Shown here: in pieces, positions 1 through 9,892 of the stretch
How the letters are laid out: each line of letters starts with the position of its first letter
Numbering within the stretch: position 1 is the stretch's first letter
From: Dolichospermum sp. DET69
Lineage (GTDB): Bacteria > Cyanobacteriota > Cyanobacteriia > Cyanobacteriales > Nostocaceae
DNA length: 64,000 bases
Reading direction: 5' to 3'
Assembly: GCA_017355425.1 (NCBI GenBank)
Contig: CP070233.1
Coordinates: 2,831,501-2,895,500, forward strand
Made by a program: the position numbers and the translations under genes
Notes under the pieces: model-generated
What the model saw: the letters and a program-made list of their open reading frames with translations, nothing else
Told to the model about the DNA's origin: nothing
Database searches by the model: none

Positions 1-972
1 GGCACCGGAAAATCTACAACTATCCGCGCCTTGGCGGATCTTCTTCCAGAAATCCCTGTTGTCGCCAATGACCCCTTCAACAGTGACCCCAGCGACCCAG
101 ACTTGATGAGTGATGAAGTTCGTCAACAGGTAGCCCAAGGGTTAGAAATTCCCATTGCACACAAAAAGGTGCAAATGGTAGATTTACCATTGGGCGCTAC
201 AGAAGACCGGGTTTGCGGCACAATTGACATTGAAAAGGCGTTATCTGAAGGTGTCAAAGCTTTTGAACCCGGACTACTAGCCAAAGCTAACAGAGGGATT
301 TTATACGTTGATGAAGTCAACTTGTTAGATGACCACTTGGTAGACGTACTCCTCGATTCTGCTGCTAGTGGTTGGAATACTGTAGAACGGGAAGGAATTT
401 CTATTCGTCACCCAGCCAAGTTTGTCCTTGTCGGTTCAGGAAACCCAGAAGAAGGGGAATTGCGTCCTCAACTCCTCGACCGTTTCGGAATGCACGCGGA
501 AATTCGCACGGTGAAAGAACCAGCTTTACGGGTGCAAATTGTGGAAGAACGAGGAGAATTTGACCAAAATCCTCCTGTGTACTTAGAAAAACACCAAGCC
601 CCTCAAATAGCATTACAAGAGAAAATTGTCAATGCCCAAAACTTATTACCACAAGTTAATTTAGATTATGACTTCCGGGTAAAAATTTCCGAAGTTTGTT
701 CAGAATTAGATGTGGACGGTTTGCGGGGTGATATCGTTACCAACCGCGCTGCTAAAGCTTTAACCTCCTTTGAAGGCCGGACAGAAGTTACAGTTGACGA
801 TATCCGCAGAGTAATTACTTTATGTCTGCGTCACCGTTTGCGGAAAGACCCCTTGGAATCCATTGATACTGGCTATAAAGTGGAAAAAGTCTTTTGTCGC
901 GTATTTGGTGTCGAACTACCTGAAGATTCCACACAGAAAAATGGTGCAGGGATGAAAGCCGGAGTTCGTTAG
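1..972 (+). CDS. chlI: Magnesium chelatase ATPase subunit I, 5' end outside window
   Basis: This is the AAA+ motor subunit of Mg-chelatase, which with ChlD and ChlH inserts Mg2+ into protoporphyrin IX at the first committed step of chlorophyll synthesis. The reading frame is open from the first base and begins inside the Walker A loop (GTGKSTT), so about the first 50 residues lie upstream. Walker B is visible as LYVDEVNLL near visible residue 105, followed by the BchI/ChlI signatures [10 protein letters not shown] and [19 protein letters not shown] (sensor/arginine-finger region). The C-terminal helical lid runs to the stop at 972. The visible 323 residues fit a family length of about 370. 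An internal TTG at 31 is not a start. A heptamer repeat array begins 35 bp after the stop. Confidence 0.97.
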   Translation, partial: GTGKSTTIRALADLLPEIPVVANDPFNSDPSDPDLMSDEVRQQVAQGLEIPIAHKKVQMVDLPLGATEDRVCGTIDIEKALSEGVKAFEPGLLAKANRGILYVDEVNLLDDHLVDVLLDSAASGWNTVEREGISIRHPAKFVLVGSGNPEEGELRPQLLDRFGMHAEIRTVKEPALRVQIVEERGEFDQNPPVYLEKHQAPQIALQEKIVNAQNLLPQVNLDYDFRVKISEVCSELDVDGLRGDIVTNRAAKALTSFEGRTEVTVDDIRRVITLCLRHRLRKDPLESIDTGYKVEKVFCRVFGVELPEDSTQKNGAGMKAGVR

Positions 973-1006
973 TTAAGATAGATGTAAGTCAGTGATTAGT
1001 AAAATA

Positions 1007-1314
1007 ACCACTGACCACTGACCACTGACCACTGACCACTGACCACTGACCACTGACCACTGACCACTGACCACTGACCACTGACCACTGACCACTGACC
1101 ACTGACCACTGACCACTGACCACTGACCACTGACCACTGACCACTGACCACTGACCACTGACCACTGACCACTGACCACTGACCACTGACCACTGACCAC
1201 TGACCACTGACCACTGACCACTGACCACTGACCACTGACCACTGACCACTGACCACTGACCACTGACCACTGACCACTGACCACTGACCACTGACCACTG
1301 ACCACTGACCACTG
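1007..1314. repeat. Heptanucleotide tandem repeat, 44 copies of ACCACTG
   Basis: 308 bp made of 44 head-to-tail perfect copies of the 7-mer ACCACTG. Because 7 is not a multiple of 3, all three minus-strand frames are open and give the same seven-residue period (VVSGQWS). Those apparent ORFs are artefacts. The array matches the STRR class of heptamer repeats known from heterocystous cyanobacteria. It sits between the chlI stop and a small membrane-protein gene. Copy number could be collapsed or unstable in assembly. Confidence 0.97.
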
Positions 1315-1325
1315 ACTAATAAATT

Positions 1326-1643
1326 ATGAGAACGTGGAATTTTTGGTTAAATAGCTTGATTTTATCTAGTCAATATCATCCACCGCGATTTGTGGAATTA
1401 TTAATGTTGACATTAGCGATCGCTATGTTGACAATCTCCATTATCGTACCAGACCGACCTTATATAATCTTAGGTTTAAGTTTTGTAATTGGGGCATCAA
1501 CTTCTATATTAGTCCGGGAAGCAATTTCTCCCCATGGCCACAGCCATACAGCTATAACTCAACAACGCATTACCCAATTAACAGCATTACTCTTATTAGG
1601 AATTAGCATTTACGGTTTTGCAGATTTAATTCACACGCTATAA
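1326..1643 (+). CDS. Small membrane protein, unknown function
   Basis: A 105-residue protein with three likely membrane segments (about residues 23-42, 44-62 and 84-103) joined by short loops, including a histidine-bearing loop (SPHGHSHTA). There is no signal peptide cleavage site or catalytic motif that I recognise. The ATG lies 11 bp after the heptamer array, so the array would form its upstream region. A HIP1 site lies inside the gene. It converges on and overlaps by 6 bp the end of the minus-strand Uma2 gene that follows. I do not recognise the family. Confidence 0.6.
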   Translation: MRTWNFWLNSLILSSQYHPPRFVELLMLTLAIAMLTISIIVPDRPYIILGLSFVIGASTSILVREAISPHGHSHTAITQQRITQLTALLLLGISIYGFADLIHTL

Positions 1644-2321
1644 ATTTTCAGGATCAACACCTAATTTCTTTAATATTTCTGTTAATTTATGAGCTTTTTC
1701 CTCACTTTGTAGAATCCGTTCTTCCGGTGTTAAAAATCTTTTCCCAGTTTCATCAAACCAATATAACCATTCCCTAGTTATACCTTGATAAGTTCCTATT
1801 TCTTTACCAATTCCTAAACCTATTTCGGGTAGCCAAACGGGATTTCTTGGTTGTAAGATATATTCTCCATTTGTTAATTTATAAACCTCTAATTTTTCTT
1901 TTATTGTTCTTAGGGGACAATATATTACATAATATAAAATTCCTATTTCCTGAGCATATATTCCCCCTTTAGTTATATGTTCTTCTCGATAAGTTTTAGA
2001 TACTATTTCTAATGCTAAAATTGGGGACTTTTTCTCTTCCCATAATACATAACTCGGACGTAAATCTTCATGAATACCTCTAACTCTAGGAACACCAATA
2101 CTTAAAAACCCTTCTGGGACAATAGCAGGTTTCTTAGGATCATAATATATTCCCATACCTGCGCCAAAAAACCAATCCTGTCTTTGTGACCAAATTAAGG
2201 CTAAAATACTTTCTAATAATCCCGGAACAAGATGCTGTAATTGATTATCAAGTGGTGTGTCTTTAGAGTCAGGTAATTCCCAAGATGATGGTAAATAACG
2301 CAAAGAGTCGTAATCTAGCAT
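1638..2321 (-). CDS. Uma2 family protein (DUF820, PD-(D/E)XK fold), tandem copy 1
   Basis: Member of the Uma2/DUF820 family, putative restriction-endonuclease-fold proteins that are strongly expanded in cyanobacteria; their biological role is mostly unknown. Conserved pieces are the N-terminal LPSSWELPDS segment, PEGFLSIGVPR (acidic strand of the nuclease fold), ALEIVSKTY (E-x-x-x-K, the putative catalytic pair) and WLYWFDETGKRFLTPEERI before a short coiled tail. I start it at the second Met (MLDYDS) because the paralogues begin there; the frame is open 5 codons further, to 2336. It is the last and most diverged of four tandem copies. Confidence 0.85.
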   Translation of the reverse strand: MLDYDSLRYLPSSWELPDSKDTPLDNQLQHLVPGLLESILALIWSQRQDWFFGAGMGIYYDPKKPAIVPEGFLSIGVPRVRGIHEDLRPSYVLWEEKKSPILALEIVSKTYREEHITKGGIYAQEIGILYYVIYCPLRTIKEKLEVYKLTNGEYILQPRNPVWLPEIGLGIGKEIGTYQGITREWLYWFDETGKRFLTPEERILQSEEKAHKLTEILKKLGVDPENL

Positions 2322-2342
2322 GATTGATAACACCAATTTTAC

Positions 2343-3110
2343 TTAAATTAAACTTTCAGGATCAACACCTAATTTTTTTAACATCTCTGCTAATTTCTGA
2401 GCTTTTTCATCAGATTTTAATCTTTTTCTTTCAGATTCTAACCTATTTCTTTCAGATTCTAACAGGTTTCTTTCAGATTCTAACCGTTGTTCTTCACTTT
2501 GTAGAATCCGTTCTTCCGGTGTTAAAAATCTTTTTCCCTGTTCATCAAACCAATATAACCATTGTCTAGTAATTCCTTGATAAGTTCCCTTTTCCCAACC
2601 AATTCCTAACCCTATTTCTGATAACCAAACGGGATTTCCTGGAATTAAAACATATTCACCATTGACTAATTGATAAACTTCCAAAGATGCTTGTTTACTT
2701 ACTAAGGGATTATAAACTACATAATATAAGACCCCCAACTCTTTAGCATAGATATTTTTTTTAGTGCTATATTCGTTTCTATAGGTTTTAGAAACTACTT
2801 CTAATACTAAAGTTGGTAATTTTTTCTCTTCCCATAATACATAACTTCGACGTAATCTTTCATTAATAATTCTGGGAACACCAATACTTAAAAACCCATC
2901 TGGGACAATCGCAGGTTTATTTGTATCATAATAAACTCCCATGTCTACACCAAAAAACCAATCCCATCGCTGCGACCAGATTAAGGCTAAAATGCTTTCT
3001 AATAATCCTGGAATGAGATGCTGTAATTGATTATCCACTGGTGTGTCGTCAGAGTCGGGTAATTCTTCAGATGAAGGTAAACAATGTAATGGGTTATATT
3101 TTAGCATCAA
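2343..3110 (-). CDS. Uma2 family protein, tandem copy 2 with extended coiled tail
   Basis: Closely related to the two copies upstream (same MMLKYNPLH start and TPVDNQLQHLIPGLLESI block). The difference is the C-terminus: after LTPEERILQSEE there is an expanded heptad-like run of LESERN/LESERK units (about residues 205-235), a predicted coiled coil made of a short duplicated codon block. Nuclease-fold segments are PDGFLSIGVPR and LVLEVVSKTY. It ends 21 bp before copy 1 and starts 17 bp after copy 3 ends, so the row is likely co-transcribed. Confidence 0.85.
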   Translation of the reverse strand: MMLKYNPLHCLPSSEELPDSDDTPVDNQLQHLIPGLLESILALIWSQRWDWFFGVDMGVYYDTNKPAIVPDGFLSIGVPRIINERLRRSYVLWEEKKLPTLVLEVVSKTYRNEYSTKKNIYAKELGVLYYVVYNPLVSKQASLEVYQLVNGEYVLIPGNPVWLSEIGLGIGWEKGTYQGITRQWLYWFDEQGKRFLTPEERILQSEEQRLESERNLLESERNRLESERKRLKSDEKAQKLAEMLKKLGVDPESLI

Positions 3111-3127
3111 TAGTTCTCCTTAATTTA

Positions 3128-3841
3128 TCAGAGATCAACGCCTAGCTGTTTTAACATTTCTGTTAATCTTTGGGTTTTTTCTTCAGCTTCTAATCTTTTT
3201 CTTTCTGATTCTAAACGTTGTTCTTCACTTTGCTGTATGCGTTCTTCTGGCGTTAAAAATCTTTTCCCAGTTTCATCAAACCAATACAACCATTCTCTGG
3301 TTATTCCTTGATAAGTTCCCTTTTCTGTTCCTATTCCTAAACCTATTTCCGGCATAAAAACAGGACTTCCTGATAATAATTGATATTCTCCATTTACTAA
3401 CTTATAAACTTCTAAATGTTCTTTTCTCTTGCGTTGGGAATTATAAACCACATAATATAAAATTCCCAATTCTTTAGCATACATTTCTTTTTTAGTAGTA
3501 TATTCTCCTCTATAGGTATGAGAAACTACTTCTAATACTAAAGTTGGTAATTTTTGCTCTTCCCACAGTACATAACTCCTACGTAGATCTTCATCAATAA
3601 ATCTGGGAATACCAATGCTTAAAAAGCCATCTGGGACTATTGCAGGTTTATCTGGATCATAATATAATCCCATATCTACACCAAAAAACCAATCCCATCT
3701 TTGAGACCAGATTAAGGCTAAAATGCTTTCTAGTAATCCTGGAATGAGATGCTGTAATTGATTATCCACTGGTGTGTCGTCAGAGTCAGGTAATTCTTCA
3801 GATGAAGGTAAATAATGTAATGGGTTATATTTTAGCATCAA
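3128..3841 (-). CDS. Uma2 family protein, tandem copy 3
   Basis: A 237-residue copy. Most of its length is nearly identical to copy 4 (for example RRSYVLWEEQKLPTLVLEVV and the EYTTKKEMYAKELGILYYV block), while its first 50 codons match copy 2. This mosaic pattern suggests unequal crossing-over or gene conversion in the row. The lysine after the central Glu is changed (EVVSHTY), so the E-x-x-x-K pair seen in copies 1 and 2 is lost. It ends in a short coiled tail (ESERKRLEAEEK). Confidence 0.85.
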   Translation of the reverse strand: MMLKYNPLHYLPSSEELPDSDDTPVDNQLQHLIPGLLESILALIWSQRWDWFFGVDMGLYYDPDKPAIVPDGFLSIGIPRFIDEDLRRSYVLWEEQKLPTLVLEVVSHTYRGEYTTKKEMYAKELGILYYVVYNSQRKRKEHLEVYKLVNGEYQLLSGSPVFMPEIGLGIGTEKGTYQGITREWLYWFDETGKRFLTPEERIQQSEEQRLESERKRLEAEEKTQRLTEMLKQLGVDL

Positions 3842-3858
3842 TAGTTCTCCTTAATTTA

Positions 3859-4590
3859 TCAGAGATCAACGCCTAACTGTTTTAACATTTCTGTTAATCT
3901 TTGGGCTTTTTCTTCAGCCTCTAACCTTTGTTTTTCTGATTCTAAAAATCCTCTTTGATATTGTAACCGTTGTTCTTCACTTTGTTGTATGCGTTCTTCT
4001 GGCGTTAAAAATCTTTTCCCAGTTTCATCAAACCAATATAACCATTCTCTGGTTATTCCTTGATAAGTGCCTTTTTCTGTTCCTATTCCTAAACCTATTT
4101 CCGGCATAAAAACAGGACTTCCTGATAATAATTGATATTCTCCATTTACTAACTTATAAATTTCTAAATGTTCTTTTCTCTTGCGTTGGGAATTATAAAC
4201 CACATAATATAAAATTCCCAATTCTTTAGCATACATTTCTTTTTTAGTAGTATATTCTCCTCTATAGGTATGAGAAACTACTTCTAATACTAAAGTTGGT
4301 AATTTTTGCTCTTCCCACAGTACATAACTCCGACGTAGATTTTCATCAATAAATCTGGGAATACCAATGCTTAAAAAGCCATCTGGGACTATTGCAGGTT
4401 TATCTGGATCATAATATACTCCCATATCTACACCAAAAAACCAATCCCATCTTTGAGACCAGATTAAAGCTAACATGGCTTTTAATAAGCCGGGAATTAA
4501 ATCTTGTAGTTCATTATCCACTGGTGTGTCGTCAGAGTCAGGTAATTCTTCAGATGAAGGTAAATAATGTAACGGGTTATAATTTAGCAT
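3859..4590 (-). CDS. Uma2 family protein, tandem copy 4, nearest the R-M gene
   Basis: About 243 residues from the Met aligned with its paralogues (MLNYNPLHYLPSS); the frame is open 5 codons upstream, to 4605. It carries the EVVSHTY variant like copy 3. The coiled tail has an extra insert (LQYQRGFLESEKQRLEAEEK). It is the first copy of the row in transcription order and lies about 100 bp downstream of the type IIG restriction enzyme gene on the same strand, so it may be read through from it. The function is not established. Confidence 0.85.
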   Translation of the reverse strand: MLNYNPLHYLPSSEELPDSDDTPVDNELQDLIPGLLKAMLALIWSQRWDWFFGVDMGVYYDPDKPAIVPDGFLSIGIPRFIDENLRRSYVLWEEQKLPTLVLEVVSHTYRGEYTTKKEMYAKELGILYYVVYNSQRKRKEHLEIYKLVNGEYQLLSGSPVFMPEIGLGIGTEKGTYQGITREWLYWFDETGKRFLTPEERIQQSEEQRLQYQRGFLESEKQRLEAEEKAQRLTEMLKQLGVDL

Positions 4591-4692
4591 GACTGATGCT
4601 ACCAATTGTATTTCTAGTATAGTTCATATCCCCAGCTTTTACCAAGAATTAATAATTTACTTAGGAGGTAAAAAAAACAAGTTGGGAATATT

Positions 4693-7600
4693 TCATGATT
4701 GTTCAATAATCGCTTTTTCTTCCTCTGTTAACCCATATAAACGATAAATAATTTCATCAATTAACCAATCACATTGTTTAAGTTGCTTTTTGATTGGTAA
4801 GAGGGTATTTAAACTTGATTGATATTCTTTTTCTAAAATTTCCTGTTCTTTCCTAGTAGTAATATCAATTTTCAATTTTTTCTTATTTTTATTGAGGATT
4901 TCTATTAATTCATCAAGGGTTAAATGGTTATCTGACTGGGTTTCTTTATAATAATCACCTAAATAATTTTGAATTTTTGATTTATTGGTAAGATTATCTA
5001 TGGGAGAACTGATAAATCTTTCTAACCATGTGATAAATCCTTTTATTTCTATTTGTTTTTGTTTATTTAATTCAATCATTTGTTCAGCTAAATATGCCAA
5101 AAAGTCATGAATGACATCGGCTTCTGATAGTTGCTGGTTGAGGTGGTGATCAATTTGGGTAAGTATGGTATCTGATTTATTATTGATTTGATATTGTTGG
5201 TAAAGGTTAATTGTGTTTTCTAGATATGCTTGGCGGTTTTCTGGGGAAGTTGTAAAGGAGATTTTACGAATAGGTAGCGGACGTAAATCATATAATTTAA
5301 CTTGAGCAAAAGTTCTACCTTTTTCTCCTGTTTGACAACGATAAATATAAGTTAATAATTTGCTATTTAAAATAGAAATAATATACCAAGCAGAATAATT
5401 TGCATTTTTAACAATTGTTGTATGAATAGATTTAGAAGTGATAAATTGCTGATAATCTACTGATGCTTGAATTGAATCTGAAGTTTGACGGCTTATAATT
5501 TTAGTAGGTACAATATTTAGATCAAGATAAACAGCAACAACACTTTGAGAATTTTTATACTTTTCAAAATCATGAATTAAATAGTTATCGTGATATTCTA
5601 TTGAATAACGATTTATATTTTCTCCTTTTAATAGTTGATAATCCTGTTGATTTTTTATTGTTCCATGATAAAATAATAATTCAGATAATGAACTTTTTTC
5701 TCCTCGATTTTGCCAGCCTACATTTTTCCACTTGTAATCTACTCCTGCATCATGACAAGTAGCTATTTCTGGTTCTAACTTTACACAAATATTAGCATTT
5801 TCAATTTTTGATATAATTGCATTAAAAGAACGCCAAGGATTTTCAGAATTTATCAAAATTTCCATGTCTTGCAGGGAAAAAGTTTGATTATCTTCATCCC
5901 AAATATCATACTTGGTTAGGTAATATAGCTGTTCAGTATCTACAATCTTTTTAAGAACAATAATCATTGTAATAACATCAGCATCATTAAAAACATTCTT
6001 GTTTCTAAAGTCTACAATATTAACTATTTCTGTAGAATTAGTAATAATTTTTCTAAAACCACTAAATTGGAATCCATCCAAACAAGTATTAGGAATAATA
6101 AATGATTGATATCCATACGATTTTGTAATATGTGTTGATAATACTATAAAATTAGTGTAAATTTCTGCTCTTCCACCTGTTTTCATCCCAGTCACAGTAA
6201 TCAAATAATCTTTAGATTTCTTATCTAAAATATCTCCATAAGGAGGATTTCCAATCACAGCATCAAAACCAGGATTTTCTTTCCAACTTGCATTTTCTAA
6301 ATCAATGAAAACCTCTGGAAATTCCAAATCCCAATGAAAAAACCGCTTTTCTTCAAATAACTTTCTCGCGTCTTCATATACCGCAATATCATCAGTATTC
6401 ATATTTTCAGGGTTAGCATTAATCGCATTTATGCCATAAACCCGTAAAAAACGATCAGCTTGTTTCACACCAAAATATTTAGAAACATAAATATCTAATA
6501 ACCGTTTATAAGGTTTTGCAGCTTTATCAAACTCCTTAAATAACCTTTCGCTAGTTTCCACTTCCGCAAAAGTTGCATCACTTAACGTACTTACACCGCG
6601 CATAATTTCCGCAGCAAGTAACAGCCCCACAAACGGACCAGTTAATAAACTTAACTGTCCACTTTCTTCCTTTTGCATTTTCGCTTCTGCTTTTCGCGCA
6701 GTCGTCCCAATAAGCGAGTTACCACAGCGTAAATGATGATCTAAAAAACTCAAAGGAGCGCCAATAGTAAAAGAATGTAACCATAAACTCACCTTTGCTA
6801 ATTCTACCGCCATTGGGTTCAAATCCACACCATAAATACAGCGTTTCATGACCACCCGTTGCAAAAGTTGCGTGTCTTCTAACTTATTAACATCAATAGT
6901 AATTCCCTGCTGTTGCAAATTTCCTAAAATACTCTCGCGGGTTTGTTTCAACATCTCCAGAACTGGATTATGTTCGGGATATTCATTTAAAATAGTGATT
7001 AATTCATCAGTAAAATAATCAACAGCTTCTACTAAAAAATGTCCACTTCCCATAGCAGGATCACAAATTTTAATATCAAGTAGAGTATTTTGTGCCTTTC
7101 TTTCTAACCGTTGTAAATCTTTTTGTAAACCATTGCGGCTTTGTATTCCTAATCTACCATCTTGAAATTTTTCATGTAATTGGGTAATTTGCGTCATTAA
7201 ATCAGCAAATCGTTGTTTTCTTTCTTCTAAAATTGGTTTGAGTGTGTGACTAACAATGTATTTTACAATATAATCTGGTGTATAATAAGAACCTGTAGCT
7301 TTACGTTCACCTTTATCATTTTCTAAATGTGCTTTTCCACTACTTTCATCTTCAATAACGACGCGATATTCTAATAAACCTTCATAAATTGAACCCAATT
7401 GTCGCACCCCTAAAAAGCTGTAATCAATAGGTAATTGTTCAAATCTGGCTAATTTATCCAAAGCTGATACTAAAACCGCATCAGATAATTGATATTGAGA
7501 TAGAAAATAATTATCTGGATAATCTTTTTCATCTCCAACTTCATGAAAATCAAAATGAAATAACCCACCATTATAACGAGGTACTTCTAAAGCTGGATCA

Positions 7601-8634
7601 CCTCTATCTACGATTTCAAATAAACCTAACAAACTCTTATATATTTTTGTAGAAGTTTGACTCCAAGTTTTTTCTTTATCAATACTTTCAGCTATTTCTT
7701 GAGTAATTTTAATTAAACTATAATCACGGTAAGCTGCGGTAATTGGTAACAGGTTTCTGGCTTCTGCATATAAGAGAAATAACAATTTATATAAAAATGA
7801 CAAAGTAGCAGCATAAACTTGTTTTGATTCTACTGTTTTTCCCCGTCGCATTGCGTCTGCGACAAAACCTCCTGCTAAGTCAGGAAATATTTGCTCAAAT
7901 ACCAATTTTTTTAATTCGTTTCCTACTTGAGTTGCATAAGTTGTACTTCCTTCCCTGACTCTTTCTAGAAAGTTTTTATTGTAGTTATCTTTCTCAAAAG
8001 CTGCACTTCTAAAAAATAACCAGAAATATTTGAACTTTTCTAAATCTTCACTTTCTAATAATTCTACTAAATCAATAGGATAAAATTCCGTTGCGGTAGA
8101 AGATGCTTGACGATAATATAAACGCCATTCTCTACCATTAGTTAAAATTCCCCAATCAACATTTGTTCCTGTCAGATAACTAGAAATCTGAAAAGATGGA
8201 TTTTCATTCTTGAAAATATCCCGTTTATCATTCGCAGAAACCTTACTTAACGGACGTTCCCAATATTTAGCTTCGGCTATTACTAATACTCTTTCATAAA
8301 AAGCAGTTTCATTATTTTGTAAAGTATAAGCTGTATCGCGTTCCTCTTCATTTGCAAACAAAGCATAATCAGGACGTTCTGCTCTACCTTTACCACGAGT
8401 AACAACTTGAGGAATATTTTTAAACCCTAAAATATCTAACACTCGTTTAATAAATACATCTTCAGTTTGTGCTTCATTGAGTGTAGGTAAAATCGCTTTT
8501 TTTGACAAATAGAGTTTATTTAGTTTCTCAAAATCTGAATTAATATCTAATTGCCATTCTAGACATTCTTGCAGACGATATTTTAAATAATGTTGAGAAA
8601 ATAATGGTTTATTTAGATTTTTTGTATCTGTCAT
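4693..8634 (-). CDS. Type IIG (Eco57I-like) restriction-modification enzyme
   Basis: A single 1313-residue chain combining DNA cleavage and adenine-N6 methylation. The N-terminal nuclease domain has RPDYALF and, near residue 121, the PD-(D/E)XK signature AEAKYWERPL. A helical linker follows, with the typical GSYYTPDYIVKYIV entry into the methyltransferase. SAM-binding motif I is DPAMGSGHFLVEA (about residue 525) and catalytic motif IV is NPPYGD (about residue 793). A TaqI-like target-recognition region follows (LLKGENINRYSIEYHDNYLIHD is its core, about residues 990-1010), then a charged helical C-terminus. All catalytic motifs look intact and there is no separate specificity subunit. Four Uma2 genes follow on the same strand. 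I saw no HIP1 octamer by eye in this stretch, in keeping with acquired DNA. Confidence 0.9.
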   Translation of the reverse strand: MTDTKNLNKPLFSQHYLKYRLQECLEWQLDINSDFEKLNKLYLSKKAILPTLNEAQTEDVFIKRVLDILGFKNIPQVVTRGKGRAERPDYALFANEEERDTAYTLQNNETAFYERVLVIAEAKYWERPLSKVSANDKRDIFKNENPSFQISSYLTGTNVDWGILTNGREWRLYYRQASSTATEFYPIDLVELLESEDLEKFKYFWLFFRSAAFEKDNYNKNFLERVREGSTTYATQVGNELKKLVFEQIFPDLAGGFVADAMRRGKTVESKQVYAATLSFLYKLLFLLYAEARNLLPITAAYRDYSLIKITQEIAESIDKEKTWSQTSTKIYKSLLGLFEIVDRGDPALEVPRYNGGLFHFDFHEVGDEKDYPDNYFLSQYQLSDAVLVSALDKLARFEQLPIDYSFLGVRQLGSIYEGLLEYRVVIEDESSGKAHLENDKGERKATGSYYTPDYIVKYIVSHTLKPILEERKQRFADLMTQITQLHEKFQDGRLGIQSRNGLQKDLQRLERKAQNTLLDIKICDPAMGSGHFLVEAVDYFTDELITILNEYPEHNPVLEMLKQTRESILGNLQQQGITIDVNKLEDTQLLQRVVMKRCIYGVDLNPMAVELAKVSLWLHSFTIGAPLSFLDHHLRCGNSLIGTTARKAEAKMQKEESGQLSLLTGPFVGLLLAAEIMRGVSTLSDATFAEVETSERLFKEFDKAAKPYKRLLDIYVSKYFGVKQADRFLRVYGINAINANPENMNTDDIAVYEDARKLFEEKRFFHWDLEFPEVFIDLENASWKENPGFDAVIGNPPYGDILDKKSKDYLITVTGMKTGGRAEIYTNFIVLSTHITKSYGYQSFIIPNTCLDGFQFSGFRKIITNSTEIVNIVDFRNKNVFNDADVITMIIVLKKIVDTEQLYYLTKYDIWDEDNQTFSLQDMEILINSENPWRSFNAIISKIENANICVKLEPEIATCHDAGVDYKWKNVGWQNRGEKSSLSELLFYHGTIKNQQDYQLLKGENINRYSIEYHDNYLIHDFEKYKNSQSVVAVYLDLNIVPTKIISRQTSDSIQASVDYQQFITSKSIHTTIVKNANYSAWYIISILNSKLLTYIYRCQTGEKGRTFAQVKLYDLRPLPIRKISFTTSPENRQAYLENTINLYQQYQINNKSDTILTQIDHHLNQQLSEADVIHDFLAYLAEQMIELNKQKQIEIKGFITWLERFISSPIDNLTNKSKIQNYLGDYYKETQSDNHLTLDELIEILNKNKKKLKIDITTRKEQEILEKEYQSSLNTLLPIKKQLKQCDWLIDEIIYRLYGLTEEEKAIIEQS

Positions 8635-8987
8635 AATTCTCCCTATAAATAGTAAGGTGTGTTAGGCTTTAGCCGTAACGCACCATATTATATATGTTTA
8701 AGTAATTTATTCACATTTTTCTGACACACTTTCAGAGGGAACAGGGAACGGGCAATAGGGAACAGGAAAAACTCATGTTTAAAAACATGAGATTGAAATA
8801 ATGACACTGTTTTTTTTCGGGCTACGCATCTTAAAAAACATCTTTTTTTTGACTGAGCTTTAAACTCAGCAACTTTTGTTTCTTATCTGTTCCCTGTTCC
8901 CTGTTCCCAGTTAAGAGTTCCCTTCTTGAGTAAATATACACTTAGTTAAAAACGGTGCGTTACGCTGCGCTAACGCACCCTACATGA
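8635..8987. repeat. Repeat-rich spacer upstream of the R-M gene
   Basis: 353 bp without a credible gene. It holds an inverted pair of GGTGTGTTAGG...CCGTAACGCACC type (8657-8686), a second palindrome GGTGCGTTACG...CGCTAACGCACC (8954-8979), short runs of the heptamer TTCCCTG (near 8890-8912, and diverged near 8738-8770), and an AAACATGAG-type inverted pair near 8774-8793. The R-M promoter must lie in its left end, but no confident -10/-35 pair was chosen. Confidence 0.7.
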
Positions 8988-9743
8988 TTACAAAGTTTCT
9001 AAATCAATTCCTTTTGCTTGTAATTTGGCTAATAATTCCTGATATTGCCCAATAGCTATTTCTTTTCCATGACGTTCTTGTTCAGCACGTTGATATTCCT
9101 GTTCAGCACGTTGATATTCTTGTTCAACACGTTGATTAAGTTCCAAAGATGTGAGAAACTTTCTTCCGTCAGGATAATAAATTTCTAAATTATCAGGTGT
9201 AATTTGAAAACATATTCCCAATCTTGGACTTACCCAACCATTAATATCTTCGACAACTGTAAAAGCATCTTCCGCAAGTATAAATCCAGATAATTCTATA
9301 GTATCAGGATCATAAATATAATATTCTTCCACACCATAACGTTGATAAAAAAGCGATTTATTAATCATTTTGGGAGTACGATTTCCCGGTGATAAAATTT
9401 CAAAAACCACTTGGGGAGGAATATTATTTTCTTTCCATTGTTGATAAGAACCTCTATCTACTTTTGGTCTACCAAACACCACCATAACATCAGGTGCTTG
9501 ACAAGTTTTGACACTTCCCTCGATAGGATACCAAAGTAAATCTCCAGCAATAAATACATCATCTCGTGATGCAAATAATATTTCTAAATTTTCTTTAATT
9601 TTAACAATCCATTGATATTGTTTCGTATTATCTGCCATTGGTTGACCGTCGCTGTCAGGATAGATGATTTCTGGTGCGCTTGCTGGTGCTAATTGCTGTA
9701 CCATAGTGGATATCTCCAATAGGGATAGATTCCTATACTGCAT
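8988..9743 (-). CDS. Uma2 family protein (DUF820), separate subfamily
   Basis: A 251-residue protein of the Uma2 family but from a different branch than the tandem four. The N-terminus has PEIIYPDSDGQPM, the nuclease-fold core is CQAPDVMVVFGRPK and VVFEILSPGNRTPKM, and YGVEEYYIYDPD and GRKFLTSLE follow. The C-terminal tail carries a repeated seven-residue unit (EYQRAEQ, three near-copies) forming a predicted coiled coil. The start ATG is preceded by an AT-rich divergent promoter region shared with pheT, which is read in the other direction. Confidence 0.88.
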   Translation of the reverse strand: MQYRNLSLLEISTMVQQLAPASAPEIIYPDSDGQPMADNTKQYQWIVKIKENLEILFASRDDVFIAGDLLWYPIEGSVKTCQAPDVMVVFGRPKVDRGSYQQWKENNIPPQVVFEILSPGNRTPKMINKSLFYQRYGVEEYYIYDPDTIELSGFILAEDAFTVVEDINGWVSPRLGICFQITPDNLEIYYPDGRKFLTSLELNQRVEQEYQRAEQEYQRAEQERHGKEIAIGQYQELLAKLQAKGIDLETL

Positions 9744-9892
9744 TAATTATAATTGGTATCTAGTAAAAAAGAATGTCTTGACATTTCAGGGAACGTCTCC
9801 ACAAAAAAACGGTTATGTAATTTTCTCAAAATATCTAATAATTTTCACTTAATATATAAAATTAAAGCAAAAGACAAATCCAAACAGACTCC

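Noticed and set aside
973-1312. Three overlapping minus-strand ORFs rich in VVSGQWS
   Set aside because: They are the three frames of the 7-bp repeat array and have no other content.
9664-9852. 62-codon plus-strand ORF before pheT
   Set aside because: Antisense to the start of the Uma2 gene with low-complexity AT-rich end; no support.
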